Under the pieces are notes generated by a model. That model ran no database searches and had not been told where the DNA came from. It saw nothing but the letters and a program-made list of their open reading frames with translations. The position numbers and the translations under genes were made by a program. Shown in pieces: positions 44,651 to 54,286 of a stretch of 64,000 nt of DNA; position 1 is the first letter of the stretch; each line of letters begins with the position of its first letter. The DNA is from Benzoatithermus sp963720725 (GTDB lineage: Bacteria; Pseudomonadota; Alphaproteobacteria; Geminicoccales; Geminicoccaceae): NCBI GenBank assembly GCA_963720725.1, contig CAVRGN010000006.1, positions 1 through 64,000 on the forward strand. Direction: 5' to 3'.

Positions 44651-45024
44651 GCCCGCGAAACCGGCCAGCGCGGCGTCTGGCCAATGGTTGGCTTGCCCCA
44701 CGGTCCACCTCCGTCCCGCTGGCCGACGGCCTTGATCGGCCTCGATCCACGCGGTGAATGCAGTCACTGTCAACTACGAGATACAGTCGGTCAAGGGAAT
44801 TGATGGCAGTGCCAGTTGGAGCGGATATGAGCATCCTCCGCTGCTACGTCGGAGCCGTGCCGCGCGGGCAAGGTGCGAGACCAGCGTAGGCACTGGAATG
44901 ACGTTGCTCGGTCTGATAGATGCTCCTGTGCCTGGGCGGTGCAGGCAGGCTTTGCACCGCAGCGACTGGCGTGTTATGCATGGATGTGCCGGATACAATG
45001 CGCGGCGGGTGACTGGAATCAGAC
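44651..45024. promoter_or_regulatory. Divergent control region between the hydrolase run and the MocR gene
   Basis: About 370 bases separate the winged-helix/hydrolase gene (minus) from the MocR-type gene (plus). MocR regulators usually bind direct repeats in such divergent regions. The stretch is less GC-rich than the flanking genes; I could not identify a certain operator or -35/-10 pair by eye. Confidence 0.4.
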
Positions 45025-46407
45025 ATGAGCGAATGGGTGCCAAGCTTGGGCAACGGCACGAAACCGCGCTACATAGCGATTGCAGAAGCGATCGAGGTCG
45101 ACCTGGTTCAAGGGCGGCTTGCTCCTGCCCAGCGACTGCCCGCACAGCGGCAACTGGCCCGATTGCTCGGTCTGGATTTCACGACGGTGGCGCGGGGCTA
45201 TGGCGAGGCTCAGCGACGCGGTCTGATCGAGTCGCGCGTCGGGGAAGGCACCTTCGTTACGGCTGCGCCGACGGCTGGCGGCAGACCGGCCGGACGCGTG
45301 GAGGCCGCCGACTTCTCGATGAACATGCCGCCCGAGTTCGACGACGTGGCGCTCTGGACGAGGCTCAACGCGAGTTTCGAGACGATCACCCACGATCTTG
45401 CCCGTGTGCTGCGATACCAACGCTTTGGCGGAACCGAGGCCGACAAGCAGGCGGCGGTCGGCTGGCTTGGCCGCCGCGGCGTAGTGGCGGGACCGGACAG
45501 GTTGTTCGTGGTTCCGGGTGCTCATTCGGCACTGCTGGCTGCAATGATGATCCTGTCGGAGAAAGGGCGCGGGATTGTCCTGACGGAGACGCTCACCTAC
45601 CCCGGGGTGAAGGCGATTGCCGAACAGCTTGGGCTCCAGCTGCTTGGGGTCCCGGTCGACCAGCATGGATTGTCCCCCACTGCGCTCGCAGAGGCTTGCA
45701 AGCACCACCTGCCCAAAGCACTTTATCTGAACCCGACGCTGTCCAACCCGACCACGCGGACGATGCCGATCCAGCGCCGGCACGAGATTGCCGCGATTGC
45801 CCGGGAGCACGGCGTCGCGATCATCGAAGATGATCCGTACAGCCCTCTTCCAGATGATGCTCCGCCGGCTTTCGCGACGGTCGCACCTGAAATCACCTGG
45901 CATGTCGCGACGCTGTCCAAATGCCTTGGCGCGGGGCTGCGCGTCGCCTACGTCGTGGTTCCCGACGTGCGTTCAGGCTGGAAATTCGCGTCCGCGGTGC
46001 GGTCCGCGAACGTGATGGTCTCGCCCGTCACGGCGACGCTGGCGACACGGTGGATCATGGACGGCACGGCGGACGCGGTGTTGAGGGCGATCCGAGCGGA
46101 GACCCGTGAGCGGCAGGCTCTCGTCGCATCGATCCTGCCGACCGAACTGGTGGCGACGGACCCGGCTGGATTTCATGCCTGGCTCTCTCTGCCTCCCCGC
46201 TGGAGCCGCTCCGCGTTCGTTGGCCACATGGCTTCCTGCGGGCTTGGCGTCGTCCCGAGCGACGTGTTCGGGACACAGGAGCCTGCCCCGGAGGCGGTTC
46301 GCATCTGTCTCGGTGGACCAGCGCCGCGCCCGGTCGTACGGACCGCGCTGGAGTTTGCTGCGCACGCTCTGTCCGAATCGCCGGCCGGGGCTTCCAGCTT
46401 CCTGTGA
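45025..46407 (+). CDS. MocR-type GntR/aminotransferase regulator
   Basis: A 460-residue transcription factor with an N-terminal GntR winged helix (LAPAQRLPAQRQLARLLGLDFTTVARGY) and a fold-type I aminotransferase domain. The PLP lysine is in TLSKCLGAGLRVAY, and the NPTLSNPTTRTM and IIEDDPYSPL motifs bind cofactor. MocR proteins sense PLP-linked metabolites and often regulate the divergent gene cluster. It is the only intact dedicated regulator at the head of the 44.6-33.8 kb run. Confidence 0.9.
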   Translation: MSEWVPSLGNGTKPRYIAIAEAIEVDLVQGRLAPAQRLPAQRQLARLLGLDFTTVARGYGEAQRRGLIESRVGEGTFVTAAPTAGGRPAGRVEAADFSMNMPPEFDDVALWTRLNASFETITHDLARVLRYQRFGGTEADKQAAVGWLGRRGVVAGPDRLFVVPGAHSALLAAMMILSEKGRGIVLTETLTYPGVKAIAEQLGLQLLGVPVDQHGLSPTALAEACKHHLPKALYLNPTLSNPTTRTMPIQRRHEIAAIAREHGVAIIEDDPYSPLPDDAPPAFATVAPEITWHVATLSKCLGAGLRVAYVVVPDVRSGWKFASAVRSANVMVSPVTATLATRWIMDGTADAVLRAIRAETRERQALVASILPTELVATDPAGFHAWLSLPPRWSRSAFVGHMASCGLGVVPSDVFGTQEPAPEAVRICLGGPAPRPVVRTALEFAAHALSESPAGASSFL

Positions 46408-46582
46408 CCTTCGGTGCGTGGCGCCGCTGTCCGGTTGAATGCAGCGGCACAGGCTCTCTCCCGAGCGCCGGGAGAGAGCCACGGCCAAGCGGTACGACGA
46501 GGGCCGAGCCCGATGCGGTTTCGGCAGTCGTCGAGCCGCACCTGCCGCCGGCCAAGCCGGGGTGGTCGGACGCGCCCGAGCG

Positions 46583-48676
46583 TCAGTTCACGGGTCGCAG
46601 CAGACCGCCGAGCAGGTTGCGGGCGAACAGATCGCCGGTGTTGGGATCGCACCAGGCTTTCTTGACGCCTGCGGCGCCGACCGCGATCAGCTTCAGCTTG
46701 CGGTCGCGCAACCGCGTCTTCAGGGGCAAGGTCTCGAAGTGACCGTCGGTGATCTTGAGCTCCGGATGGTCGAACGGCGCCCGGTGGCAGGCGACGCGCG
46801 GATCGGTCAGTGCTTTGAGGAACTCGACCAGGTTGGTGATCTCGCTCTCGCTGAGATCGAGCTGCTCGATGTCCGGGTCGAGATTGCTGCCGCCCATGCC
46901 GGACTTGACCGGCCGGCCCTCGCCATTGTCACCGGTGCCGGTGGTGTCGTCGCCGTTGGGGCCGCGCCGGTCGCCGCCGCGATTGTAGAACTCGACCACC
47001 TGGCGCAGCGTCGCCTGGCCCCCATTGTGGAAGTAGGGCGCGGTCAAGGCCACGTTGCGCAAGGTCGGAACCTTGAATGCGCCGTCCACGGCCACTCGCT
47101 GATGTTGGCTGAAGCTCGAGCGGTCGAAGCTGTCGCCGTTGGTGGTGCCGCGCTTGAACTGCCGAGTGAAGGAGAGCGGGATGCCGTACGGGTCCTCCCC
47201 ACCGAGACCGATGTCTTCGAAGGTCGGCCGCACGCCGATATTGTAGAAGCCGCCGTCATAATTGGCCTGGGCGCCGTCCCCCATGACCATCAGCTCGATC
47301 AGCTCGTCCTGCTGGCGCGGCGGCACCGCGGCGCCGCTGAACACCGGGCCGGTGTGACAGTTGACGCACTTGCCCTTGACGTTGAAGACCGCCAGGCCCG
47401 CGATCTGCTGGGCGGTCATGGCACGGCGTTTTCCGCGCATGTAGGCGTCGAACGGCGTCTGATCGGAGATCAGCGTCCGTTCATAGGCGTCGATGGCCAG
47501 ACCCCAGAACAGCGAGAAATTGTTCTCGATCTGGCGGAAGCCGCCGCTCGGCGCCGGCACGATCTGGCCGCCGCTGATGTTGAACTGGCCGGTGCCGTCC
47601 CAGAGATCGCGAGCGAACGCTTGCTGGATCATCTGCTCGTAGGTCGCGCTCAGCCCCCTCAGCGGGCCGACCAGCCCCATCGGGCCGAAGACGCTGTCCT
47701 GCGGGTGGACCTTCTGTGTCGCCAGCGCTTGCCGTCCCAGCAGCTTCTTGCCGATATAGGCGAAGGACCGGTTGGCGCAGGCCATCTCGAACGAGCTGTT
47801 GGGTGGGCCGACCGCCTGCGAGGCGAGGCTCATGTTCTCCAGCAGCAGCGTGTCGAGCACGAAACTGCCGCCCTGGTTGCGCACGATTCGCGCGTTCGGG
47901 TTGTTCTCGACGTCGCGGCGGCCGAACACGTCCTTGCCGTTGAAGACGTTGTTGGCGCGGCCGTCCCAGAAATTGCGATAGAAGTAGGCCGCGTTGATCA
48001 CGGTCGGCGTGTTGCGCGGCTCGACCTTGCGCGTTCGGCGCGGGCCGTTGACGTCGAGCTTGAAGATCGTCGTCGCGTCGAGAATCGGGCTGCACAGGTC
48101 GCGCTTGCCGTTGCGGGTCGAGAGCACCTCGTCGACGCCGATCAGGAGACCGTCGAACACGCCCTGCGACGAGGCGACATCGTTGCTGTCGTAGAGGATG
48201 TCCGCATTGCGGTCGGTGATGTCGGCCAGCTGGTGGAAGGGGAAATCACGCCCCTCCAGCTTGGTGTTCGGCCGCGCGAGGTTGCCCGAGGACTCCAGGA
48301 ACCCGCCGCGGGTGAGCCCGGCTGCCCCGGCCGGTGCGATGCCGCCGAACGCGATGTCGGCCAGAGGCTCGACCTTGAGGCCGGGCGAAAGCTGGTTCGT
48401 GATTCTTGGATCGGCGCCGGCATGGAAATGGCAGCTGGCGCAGGCCTGGCCGTCGCTGCCGACGGCGCCGTCCCAGAACAGCGCCTTGCCCAGCGCCACC
48501 AGCATCTTCCGATCGGTCACCAGCGCATCATACTGACTGGCGGGCGGAGCCGGCGGTGCCACGTCCAGCGCTCCGACCGTGGGTGGCGCCTCGGGCACCT
48601 GCGCCCAGCCGGCTGATGGCGCCGCCGCGAGCATCAACGCCGTGCTCACGAACAGCACGCCCGTCGTCCGAATCAT
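46583..48676 (-). CDS. Exported di-haem cytochrome c peroxidase / MauG-like protein
   Basis: A 697-residue protein with a Sec signal (TGVLFVSTALMLAAAPSAGWAQ) and two CxxCH haem motifs: CASCH with His83 and CVNCH with His441. It is much longer than the typical 320-residue bacterial peroxidase, with about 350 residues between the haems, which is the layout of the larger MauG/rubber-oxygenase-like relatives. It reduces peroxide or oxidises a protein or polymer substrate in the periplasm. It is the last gene of the redox run that begins with SCO at 54.3 kb. The ATG at 48676 puts the signal peptide at the N-terminus. Confidence 0.85.
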   Translation of the reverse strand: MIRTTGVLFVSTALMLAAAPSAGWAQVPEAPPTVGALDVAPPAPPASQYDALVTDRKMLVALGKALFWDGAVGSDGQACASCHFHAGADPRITNQLSPGLKVEPLADIAFGGIAPAGAAGLTRGGFLESSGNLARPNTKLEGRDFPFHQLADITDRNADILYDSNDVASSQGVFDGLLIGVDEVLSTRNGKRDLCSPILDATTIFKLDVNGPRRTRKVEPRNTPTVINAAYFYRNFWDGRANNVFNGKDVFGRRDVENNPNARIVRNQGGSFVLDTLLLENMSLASQAVGPPNSSFEMACANRSFAYIGKKLLGRQALATQKVHPQDSVFGPMGLVGPLRGLSATYEQMIQQAFARDLWDGTGQFNISGGQIVPAPSGGFRQIENNFSLFWGLAIDAYERTLISDQTPFDAYMRGKRRAMTAQQIAGLAVFNVKGKCVNCHTGPVFSGAAVPPRQQDELIELMVMGDGAQANYDGGFYNIGVRPTFEDIGLGGEDPYGIPLSFTRQFKRGTTNGDSFDRSSFSQHQRVAVDGAFKVPTLRNVALTAPYFHNGGQATLRQVVEFYNRGGDRRGPNGDDTTGTGDNGEGRPVKSGMGGSNLDPDIEQLDLSESEITNLVEFLKALTDPRVACHRAPFDHPELKITDGHFETLPLKTRLRDRKLKLIAVGAAGVKKAWCDPNTGDLFARNLLGGLLRPVN

Positions 48677-49175
48677 GGAGTTCTCCCGCCCTAGCTTCAT
48701 GCGAGTGAGGTGGCTCTTGCGGCTCTTCACTCGGCCATTCTGGCGCCATATCGTCGCCGCGCGATTTGTTGCTGAACCGCCATTTGCCAGCAATATGCTT
48801 TTTGTTGTCCACTCTGCAGTGCGCGTTGAATAGAGTAGAAAGCCGTACAATAGGGCAACTCAGTTATGCTTTTGCGCTTCTCTAAGTTCATGTTATTCTA
48901 TCATCGGTACGCATAGGCGCAGAAGCTCGTTGCGCTCGGGATTTGAGGAGTGTTTGGCTGTTTCTCCAGACGATACGGCGTTGCCGGCTTCTTGTATCGC
49001 TGCCGCAGAGACTCCCAACTGTTGGATCTTGGTCACGAAGCGGCCGCGATGGGCTGCGACGTGCGCCGCCCCCTCCACGACCCGCACATGGCGGCCGAGA
49101 TCGTAGCATGGGTCTCGTCGGCATCAACGCTCGCCAGAAGGCGCAGCGGTCGCGCCGCGGCGCGCCTTACGTCCA
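48677..49175. other. AT-richer spacer with one small open frame
   Basis: About 500 bases between the di-haem peroxidase and the GH114-like gene. Composition is more AT-rich than the neighbours. Apart from the small frame at 48893-49087 nothing convincing was seen; the peroxidase may have its own promoter here. Confidence 0.4.
48893..49087 (-). CDS. Small hypothetical protein, possibly a remnant
   Basis: A 64-residue frame beginning MRVVEGAAHVAAHRGRFVTK. The pattern of HVxEGxxHVAxHR followed by a Gly and short helices recalls small alphaproteobacterial proteins of about 70-90 residues whose function is unknown. It could be intact, a C-terminally altered relic, or chance. Confidence 0.35.
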   Translation of the reverse strand: MRVVEGAAHVAAHRGRFVTKIQQLGVSAAAIQEAGNAVSSGETAKHSSNPERNELLRLCVPMIE

Positions 49176-49949
49176 CTACCCGCAGCGCCCGTGCACCTTG
49201 CCGTTGAGTGTCTGGGTCTTGAAGATCAGTGGCGCGCCGATCCCCGCGGCGAGTTTGCAGTAAGTCGCCATCCGGTCGGGCCGGTTCGTATAGGCGACGA
49301 GTTGGACCGGCTTGCCGGCCTTGAGGAACGGCTGGACCTTGGCGCAGTCACCGAGAGTGACGCAATTGTCGGCGACGAGAAAGTCGAAGTCCCGCGCGAG
49401 GCCGGCAGCCTGGGCGAGATCGTCGACCAGGCCGACGGACAGGCCGCGCGCATGGGCGGCCATGGCGAGCCTGCGATTGAATGTCAGTTGGTCCTCGGCC
49501 GAGATGGTGAACCCCGTATTTCTGGCGTAGCCGTCGACGTCGCCCAGCAACACGCCGACGAACCCTCGATCTCGACACAGATCCAGCCGGAGCTCGAGTA
49601 CCGCCGTGACGGACGGGTCACGGACATCCAGCCAACGCTCGCCGCGCCAAGCCGACGGGCTGCGTCCCAGCGCAGTCACCGCAACGTTCGCGGCGTCGGG
49701 GCGCCAGTTCTGCCACCGTCCAGCGGAGAGGTAACACAGGGCGGCGACATTGCGCGCGCGCAGTCCTGCCAAGCGCTCGCGCGAGGTGCCGAACGGCTCC
49801 AGCACGATTGCGTCGGCAATGCGGCCGAGGTCGTAGGGTGCGGTGAGCTGGAGGTCGAAGAGCAGCCCCGGCTGGGGCCGCCAGTCTGCGCTCGCAGCGC
49901 TCAACGGCGCCAGGGCCAAGAACGCGATCGCGAGGAGCCGAGCGTACAT
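49176..49949 (-). CDS. Exported GH114-like (endo-alpha-1,4-polygalactosaminidase) protein
   Basis: A 257-residue protein with a Sec signal (ARLLAIAFLALAPLSAASA). It matches the GH114 TIM-barrel pattern: ALCYLSAGRWQNWRPDA, GERWLDVRDPSV, LRLDLCRDRGFVGVLLGDVDGY, GLSVGLVDDLAQ and the FDFLVADNC region. GH114 enzymes cut alpha-1,4-galactosaminan such as Pel polysaccharide. The usual Asn of PDNVDGY is Gly-Asp here (GDVDGY), which may lower or change activity. Confidence 0.75.
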   Translation of the reverse strand: MYARLLAIAFLALAPLSAASADWRPQPGLLFDLQLTAPYDLGRIADAIVLEPFGTSRERLAGLRARNVAALCYLSAGRWQNWRPDAANVAVTALGRSPSAWRGERWLDVRDPSVTAVLELRLDLCRDRGFVGVLLGDVDGYARNTGFTISAEDQLTFNRRLAMAAHARGLSVGLVDDLAQAAGLARDFDFLVADNCVTLGDCAKVQPFLKAGKPVQLVAYTNRPDRMATYCKLAAGIGAPLIFKTQTLNGKVHGRCG

Positions 49950-49959
49950 GTTCGATCGC

Positions 49960-50517
49960 TCACGAGTGGACGACGATGCCAATGAAGGATACGGCGCTGC
50001 CGGGCACCGATCCAAGACCGACCCGAATATGGTAGAATCCGCCGTCGACCAAGCCGCCGGCGCAGACCACACGTGCCGTCGTGCCCACCAGTGTCCCGCC
50101 CGCTGCACTGCTCCAGCCGCACACCGGGAATTCTGCGAAGCCGTCGGGGTCAGCGGCGAGCTCGGTGCGGACCAGTTCGACCGTGACCAGCGCCGCGCCG
50201 GAGCCGTCGCCGTCCAGGTACGAGATATCGAGCGTGATCGCGTCGTCGCGGTCGACGGAATGGTCGAGTTCGTCGGATGGCAACGCGCAGATCAGGCTCG
50301 CGCTCGCGCCATCGCGGACCGTGAACGCGCCACCGGAACGCGCCGACGCTACATCACTGGCCGAGGCGATCTCGGTGCAGGCAGCCGCTGGAATCGTCAG
50401 AGGGTGCCCAGCAACGCCATTGTCGCGGCCCTCTTTGGCATGGACGAGAAGGGGAGTAGCGCAAGCGAGCGAAGCCAAGAGGATGATGTACTGCGAGGGA
50501 TGGCGAGTATTGGACAT
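49960..50517 (-). CDS. Small exported protein of unknown function
   Basis: A 185-residue protein with a signal peptide (YIILLASLACATPLLVHAKE). The mature part is beta-rich and has three cysteines spaced across it (CTEI, LICALP, FPVCGW) and VVCAGG. I do not recognise the family. It is followed 10 bases later by the GH114-like gene on the same strand, so probably co-transcribed. Confidence 0.65.
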   Translation of the reverse strand: MSNTRHPSQYIILLASLACATPLLVHAKEGRDNGVAGHPLTIPAAACTEIASASDVASARSGGAFTVRDGASASLICALPSDELDHSVDRDDAITLDISYLDGDGSGAALVTVELVRTELAADPDGFAEFPVCGWSSAAGGTLVGTTARVVCAGGLVDGGFYHIRVGLGSVPGSAVSFIGIVVHS

Positions 50518-50698
50518 GGACGTTCCTCCGTGGCGGCCTCGCGGCCGGAGAGTGGCACTGCGACAAGCAGGGTGGAGCGGCCCAGGCCACGTCCACCCTG
50601 CCGGCCCGCGCCTGGGTCCGAGGCGGATCTCCGCGCCGGGGGCGAAGCGGGTGGCTTGTCCCGACAAGCCCGCGGTGCGGCTTTCGAACGGTGGATGG

Positions 50699-51736
50699 TT
50701 ACGGAAGAGGAACCGGCTCCTGGTAGTACCAATTGGCCAGGCCGACCGCGGCGCCACCCGACGGGTCTGCGGCAAAGTAGAGCCTGGGACCGTTGGACAC
50801 TGTCGCCGGGGCCGCCGCGAAACCGGACACGCCGGCAAAGAAGCCTGGCACGAGGGCGAATCCGCCGTTCACCGGGTCGGGATTGTAGATGTTCACCGTG
50901 TCCAATGATTGGAGATCGCTGATGAACAGGTTGGTCCCGTCCGAACCGACGGCCAGCGGCAGGAAGCCCAGACCGACGTCGCTAGCAAGGCAGGAATTAT
51001 TCGGGGTGCAAAGGCCCTCGCCGTCGATGTTGGCGGGAACGCGGTTCGACGGGTCCTGGATCATCGTGACGCCCGTGGCCTCGGCGATGTAGAGATCGCT
51101 GCCTACGAAGGCCAGGCTCTGCGCGCCGCCGCCGTCGGAGGTCGAGGCGACCAGTTGGACACCAGACGGATTGTTCGTGAGGGCGTTCCTGATCCGATAG
51201 ATATCGCCCCCCGCCCGCTGAGTGATGATGTAGAGATCACCGCCCGGGTCCAAGGCCGCCGCGATCGGACGACAACCGGCGAGATTGCCGCTCTTGCAGC
51301 GACGGTTGGCGACGTTGCCGTTGAGCGTCCTGCGACTGCCGGTGAACAGCTTGGTGTTGGTCCGATACTGCACCCGAATGATCCCGACCGACTTCGAGGA
51401 ATCGTCGGGCAGGAACGCCGTCAGTGTGGCAGGGTCCATGGCCGGCTGGCCGCCGGCGAGGATGCAGCCCGTCGGCGCCAGCGGGCTTCCGATGAATGCA
51501 GCGCTGGAGTTCGTCGCGGTGGTGGGCTGCACCGGACAGAAGCCGAAGGTGTGATCGGCGACCCAGAGCCGGCCGCCGGTGGGCAGCGCGCCATCCGGGA
51601 CCCAGAGGCCGCCGGTCGGTGCCGTGGCGCCCGAAAGATAGACATTTGCCGCATCGGCCGGATCGGCCAAGGCGAGACTGGCTACCAAGCCAAGCGCTGC
51701 GGTCGCCAGAGCAAGATTTCGAGACATCATTTTCAC
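50699..51736 (-). CDS. Exported beta-propeller-like protein
   Basis: A 345-residue protein with a signal peptide (LALATAALGLVASLALADPADAA). The body has repeated strands with Asp-Gly turns (ALDPGGDLYIITQRAGGDI, SLAFVGSDLYIAEATGVTMI, AVGSDGTNLFISDLQSLDTV and RLYFAADPSGG), which look like NHL or SMP-type propeller blades. Cysteine pairs (RRCKSGNLAGC, LCTPNNSC) may form disulfides. It follows the multicopper oxidase; a partner or substrate-binding role is possible. Confidence 0.7.
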   Translation of the reverse strand: MKMMSRNLALATAALGLVASLALADPADAANVYLSGATAPTGGLWVPDGALPTGGRLWVADHTFGFCPVQPTTATNSSAAFIGSPLAPTGCILAGGQPAMDPATLTAFLPDDSSKSVGIIRVQYRTNTKLFTGSRRTLNGNVANRRCKSGNLAGCRPIAAALDPGGDLYIITQRAGGDIYRIRNALTNNPSGVQLVASTSDGGGAQSLAFVGSDLYIAEATGVTMIQDPSNRVPANIDGEGLCTPNNSCLASDVGLGFLPLAVGSDGTNLFISDLQSLDTVNIYNPDPVNGGFALVPGFFAGVSGFAAAPATVSNGPRLYFAADPSGGAAVGLANWYYQEPVPLP

Positions 51737-51812
51737 TCCGCTAGGACAGCCGGCACCTGCCGACTCTCACGGTCTGACGAATTTGTTCGGTGTATTTGGC
51801 GTGGTGCGTTAC

Positions 51813-53438
51813 TTACTTCGGTGGTCGGATACTCCACGTGGTCATCATCGCATTGTCCTCGTGCACCACGTTGTGGCAGTGCATCACGTAGCGGCCGTGA
51901 TCCGCCTTGGTCTCACGGACCTGGCCGCCGGACGGGCTGTAGCCATCCATCGGGAAATCGCGGAAGCGCAGGACCAGCTCGTGCACGCTCTGGCGCAGCC
52001 GGTAGATGTCGGCGCGGTAGCGCTTGCCCGCCGGCACGGCTACTCCGTTGGTGCGGATGATCTGGCCTTCCTCGAAGTGGATGTGCAGCGGGTGGTCCCA
52101 GCCGCCCTGGGAGCTGTCCAGCACCCAGAGTTCGGCCGTGTCGCGCGTCACCTCGTTGGGAGAGATGTTGAGCGCGGCATTGTCATGGTCGATGTCCGGG
52201 TCCCAGAACTTGTCGTTGATCGCCCACATCCCGTTCTTGCGCCCGAACTTGAACACCTTGCGCGGCAGGGTGCTGGGGTCGGGCAAGGGCGGCAGCGGCC
52301 GGAACGATTTGGGCAGCTTGAGCTTCGGGTAGGTGGCCTGCTTGCGACGGACGATGAACTTGACCAGCTGGTTCGCCGGGTCGTCCGGATTCAGTTTCTT
52401 GCCGACCTCCTCGCCGCGCCCGTCGTCGCGCATCTTGAGCGTGTTGCTCATGATGATCTCGGTGCCGTCGGGATAGGCGCTGAAGTCGACCCAGATGTCG
52501 TTGCGCTCGGCGACCCAGAAGTCGGTGCTGGTCTGGTTCAGTCTCGGCTTCGGCAGGAAGTTGCCGCTGAGCGCCATGATCGCGAACGGCACGTCCTGGC
52601 CGGCCTTGCGGAACACGCAGCGATAGAACCGTGACGGCCCGCCGTTCAGCAGACGGAACCGGTACGCGCGCGGCTCGACCTCGAAGTAGGGCTTGTAGGC
52701 GCCGTTGACCGTCAGATAGGGGCCGATGAAGCCATCGGTGGCGAACTGGTTGAAGGTCATCTCGCCGGTGTCGCCGACGATCTCCTTGTCCTGGAACAGC
52801 AGCGGCACGTCGTAGTCGCCGCTTGGCAGCTTCCAGCCGGTCTGCTCGTTACCAGTATCCTGGTTGTCGAACATGCGGACCATCATGAACAAGCCCTTGT
52901 AGAGGTTGGGCGCTGTGAAGTCCGGCATGTGATCATGGATGAACAGCGTGGTCAGTGTCTCGCGCAGATCGCCGCCGCCGTCGGGCGCCCACCAGCTACC
53001 GCCAGGCGCCAGCGGGTCGGCGTAGGTCGCCGGCGTGTGCGTGAAGCCGGCACGCGCCATGCAGTAGTGCTGGATCCGCGACTCGCCAGGATTGAGCCAG
53101 TTCCATGGGCCGCCGTCGCTTTCGGTGGCGGTGTGCATGTTGTGCAGATGAGAGGTGGTGCGCGGGTCGCCATAGCCCCGATGGTTGGGGTCGAGTTCGT
53201 TCTTCAGCTTGAAGCAGAACGCATCGCCCCACTTGGCGTCGAGGACCGGCCCGCCGAAGACGCCGTTGAAGCTCCACACCCTGCTCGGCGGCAACTCGCT
53301 GTGGAACTGGTGATCATGCTCCCGCTGCTTGAGTTCGTAGCAGCGGCTGTTGGGCGCATCGTACCGTTCGGAATATTGGTGGTCATCGTGGCCGTAGGTG
53401 AAGTCCGCCCCGCCTTTCAGGGTCGACGGCACCGGCAT
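51813..53438 (-). CDS. Multicopper oxidase (CotA/bilirubin oxidase-like)
   Basis: A 541-residue enzyme when read from ATG 53438, which has a GGAAGG site 5 bases before it. All copper motifs are present: HLHNMH, FIHDHMPDF, HPLHIHFE and the C-terminal HCHNVVHEDNAMM, which gives the type 1 and type 2/3 ligands including an axial Met. It couples oxidation of phenols, metals or bilirubin-like compounds to water formation. An open frame continues to 53645 but the signal peptide lies in a different frame (see the leader at 53456-53632), so the gene as sequenced is split. SCO, a copper chaperone, is directly upstream. Confidence 0.88.
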   Translation of the reverse strand: MPVPSTLKGGADFTYGHDDHQYSERYDAPNSRCYELKQREHDHQFHSELPPSRVWSFNGVFGGPVLDAKWGDAFCFKLKNELDPNHRGYGDPRTTSHLHNMHTATESDGGPWNWLNPGESRIQHYCMARAGFTHTPATYADPLAPGGSWWAPDGGGDLRETLTTLFIHDHMPDFTAPNLYKGLFMMVRMFDNQDTGNEQTGWKLPSGDYDVPLLFQDKEIVGDTGEMTFNQFATDGFIGPYLTVNGAYKPYFEVEPRAYRFRLLNGGPSRFYRCVFRKAGQDVPFAIMALSGNFLPKPRLNQTSTDFWVAERNDIWVDFSAYPDGTEIIMSNTLKMRDDGRGEEVGKKLNPDDPANQLVKFIVRRKQATYPKLKLPKSFRPLPPLPDPSTLPRKVFKFGRKNGMWAINDKFWDPDIDHDNAALNISPNEVTRDTAELWVLDSSQGGWDHPLHIHFEEGQIIRTNGVAVPAGKRYRADIYRLRQSVHELVLRFRDFPMDGYSPSGGQVRETKADHGRYVMHCHNVVHEDNAMMTTWSIRPPK

Positions 53439-53455
53439 CGGGTCCTTCCATGGCG

Positions 53456-53632
53456 TCAGCGGCCGGACCGGGACCTCCTGGCGATGGCCTCGCGCAGCGA
53501 GGCCCCCTTGGCATAGGCGGCCCCTCCGGCGATCAGTCCCAGCTTCGACAGTTCGCGACGGTTGAGTTTGGCGGCGTCCAACTCCGCCCGAAGCTGCAGC
53601 GCGCGCTTCGTCGCTCGATTCAATCCGAACAT
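53456..53632 (-). other. Tat leader of the multicopper oxidase, out of frame
   Basis: A 58-residue frame MFGLNRATKRALQLRAEL... containing the twin-arginine motif NRRELSKLGLIAGGAAY, ending at TGA 53458-53456. Multicopper oxidases of this group carry exactly such a Tat leader, but the enzyme continues in the next frame (offset by one base). Either one base is missing/extra near 53465-53500 or the gene is a recent pseudogene. Confidence 0.65.
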
Positions 53633-53695
53633 GCTCTGCCCTCACTCACGATTTTTGTTGTCTCGAGGCCCTGTGGCGGCGCGGCCGCCACTGCC

Positions 53696-54286
53696 TCAGC
53701 CCATATCGGCCAGCATCGTCACCGCCTTGGCGATCCAGGCCGGGCGCTGGACACCGGGTGCGCAGCCCCAACGGTCGAGTCGGTCATTGCCGTAGCGCAC
53801 CATCCCGGTGTGGCTGTCGCGCTCGCCGGCGAAGTCCGGTTCGCTGTCCTGAAAGCCGGTCGCGCGCCGCAGCTCCGCGATCCGGTCCGGCCGGCCGGTG
53901 ACGAAGCTCCAGCCGGGCCTTGCGTCCCACAGCTTCGCATAGTCGCGCAGGATCGGCGGCGTCTCGAGTTCCGGCTGCAGCGTGACCGAGACCATGAAGA
54001 TGTCCCGTCCCATCCGGTCACGGAGGATGTCCTGCACCTCGCGCAGGTTCTCGGTGACCAGCGGGCAGGTATCGCCACACGCGGTGTAGAAGAAGTTCAA
54101 CAGCACCGCCCGGTCGCGGATCAGATCGTCGTAGAAGGCGAGCTCGCGGCCGGTGTGGTCCACCACAGGCGTGTTGGGTATGGTCGTGCCGGCGGATGCC
54201 GGGCGTGCTTCGCCTGTAAGTAGTGAACCTGCAATGCCACCTGCGAGGGCGACAGCGCCCACGCGCAGAAAATCAACTCTACGCAT
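53696..54286 (-). CDS. SCO1/SenC-family copper chaperone
   Basis: A 196-residue thioredoxin-fold protein with an N-terminal hydrophobic anchor (LRVGAVALAGGIAGSLLTG). The copper site C-x3-C is CGDTC in FFYTACGDTCPLVTENL, and the distal His is in SHTGMVRYGN. SCO proteins deliver copper to cupro-enzymes; the multicopper oxidase just downstream is the obvious client. First gene after the sigma-54 promoter match at 54.42 kb. Confidence 0.9.
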   Translation of the reverse strand: MRRVDFLRVGAVALAGGIAGSLLTGEARPASAGTTIPNTPVVDHTGRELAFYDDLIRDRAVLLNFFYTACGDTCPLVTENLREVQDILRDRMGRDIFMVSVTLQPELETPPILRDYAKLWDARPGWSFVTGRPDRIAELRRATGFQDSEPDFAGERDSHTGMVRYGNDRLDRWGCAPGVQRPAWIAKAVTMLADMG

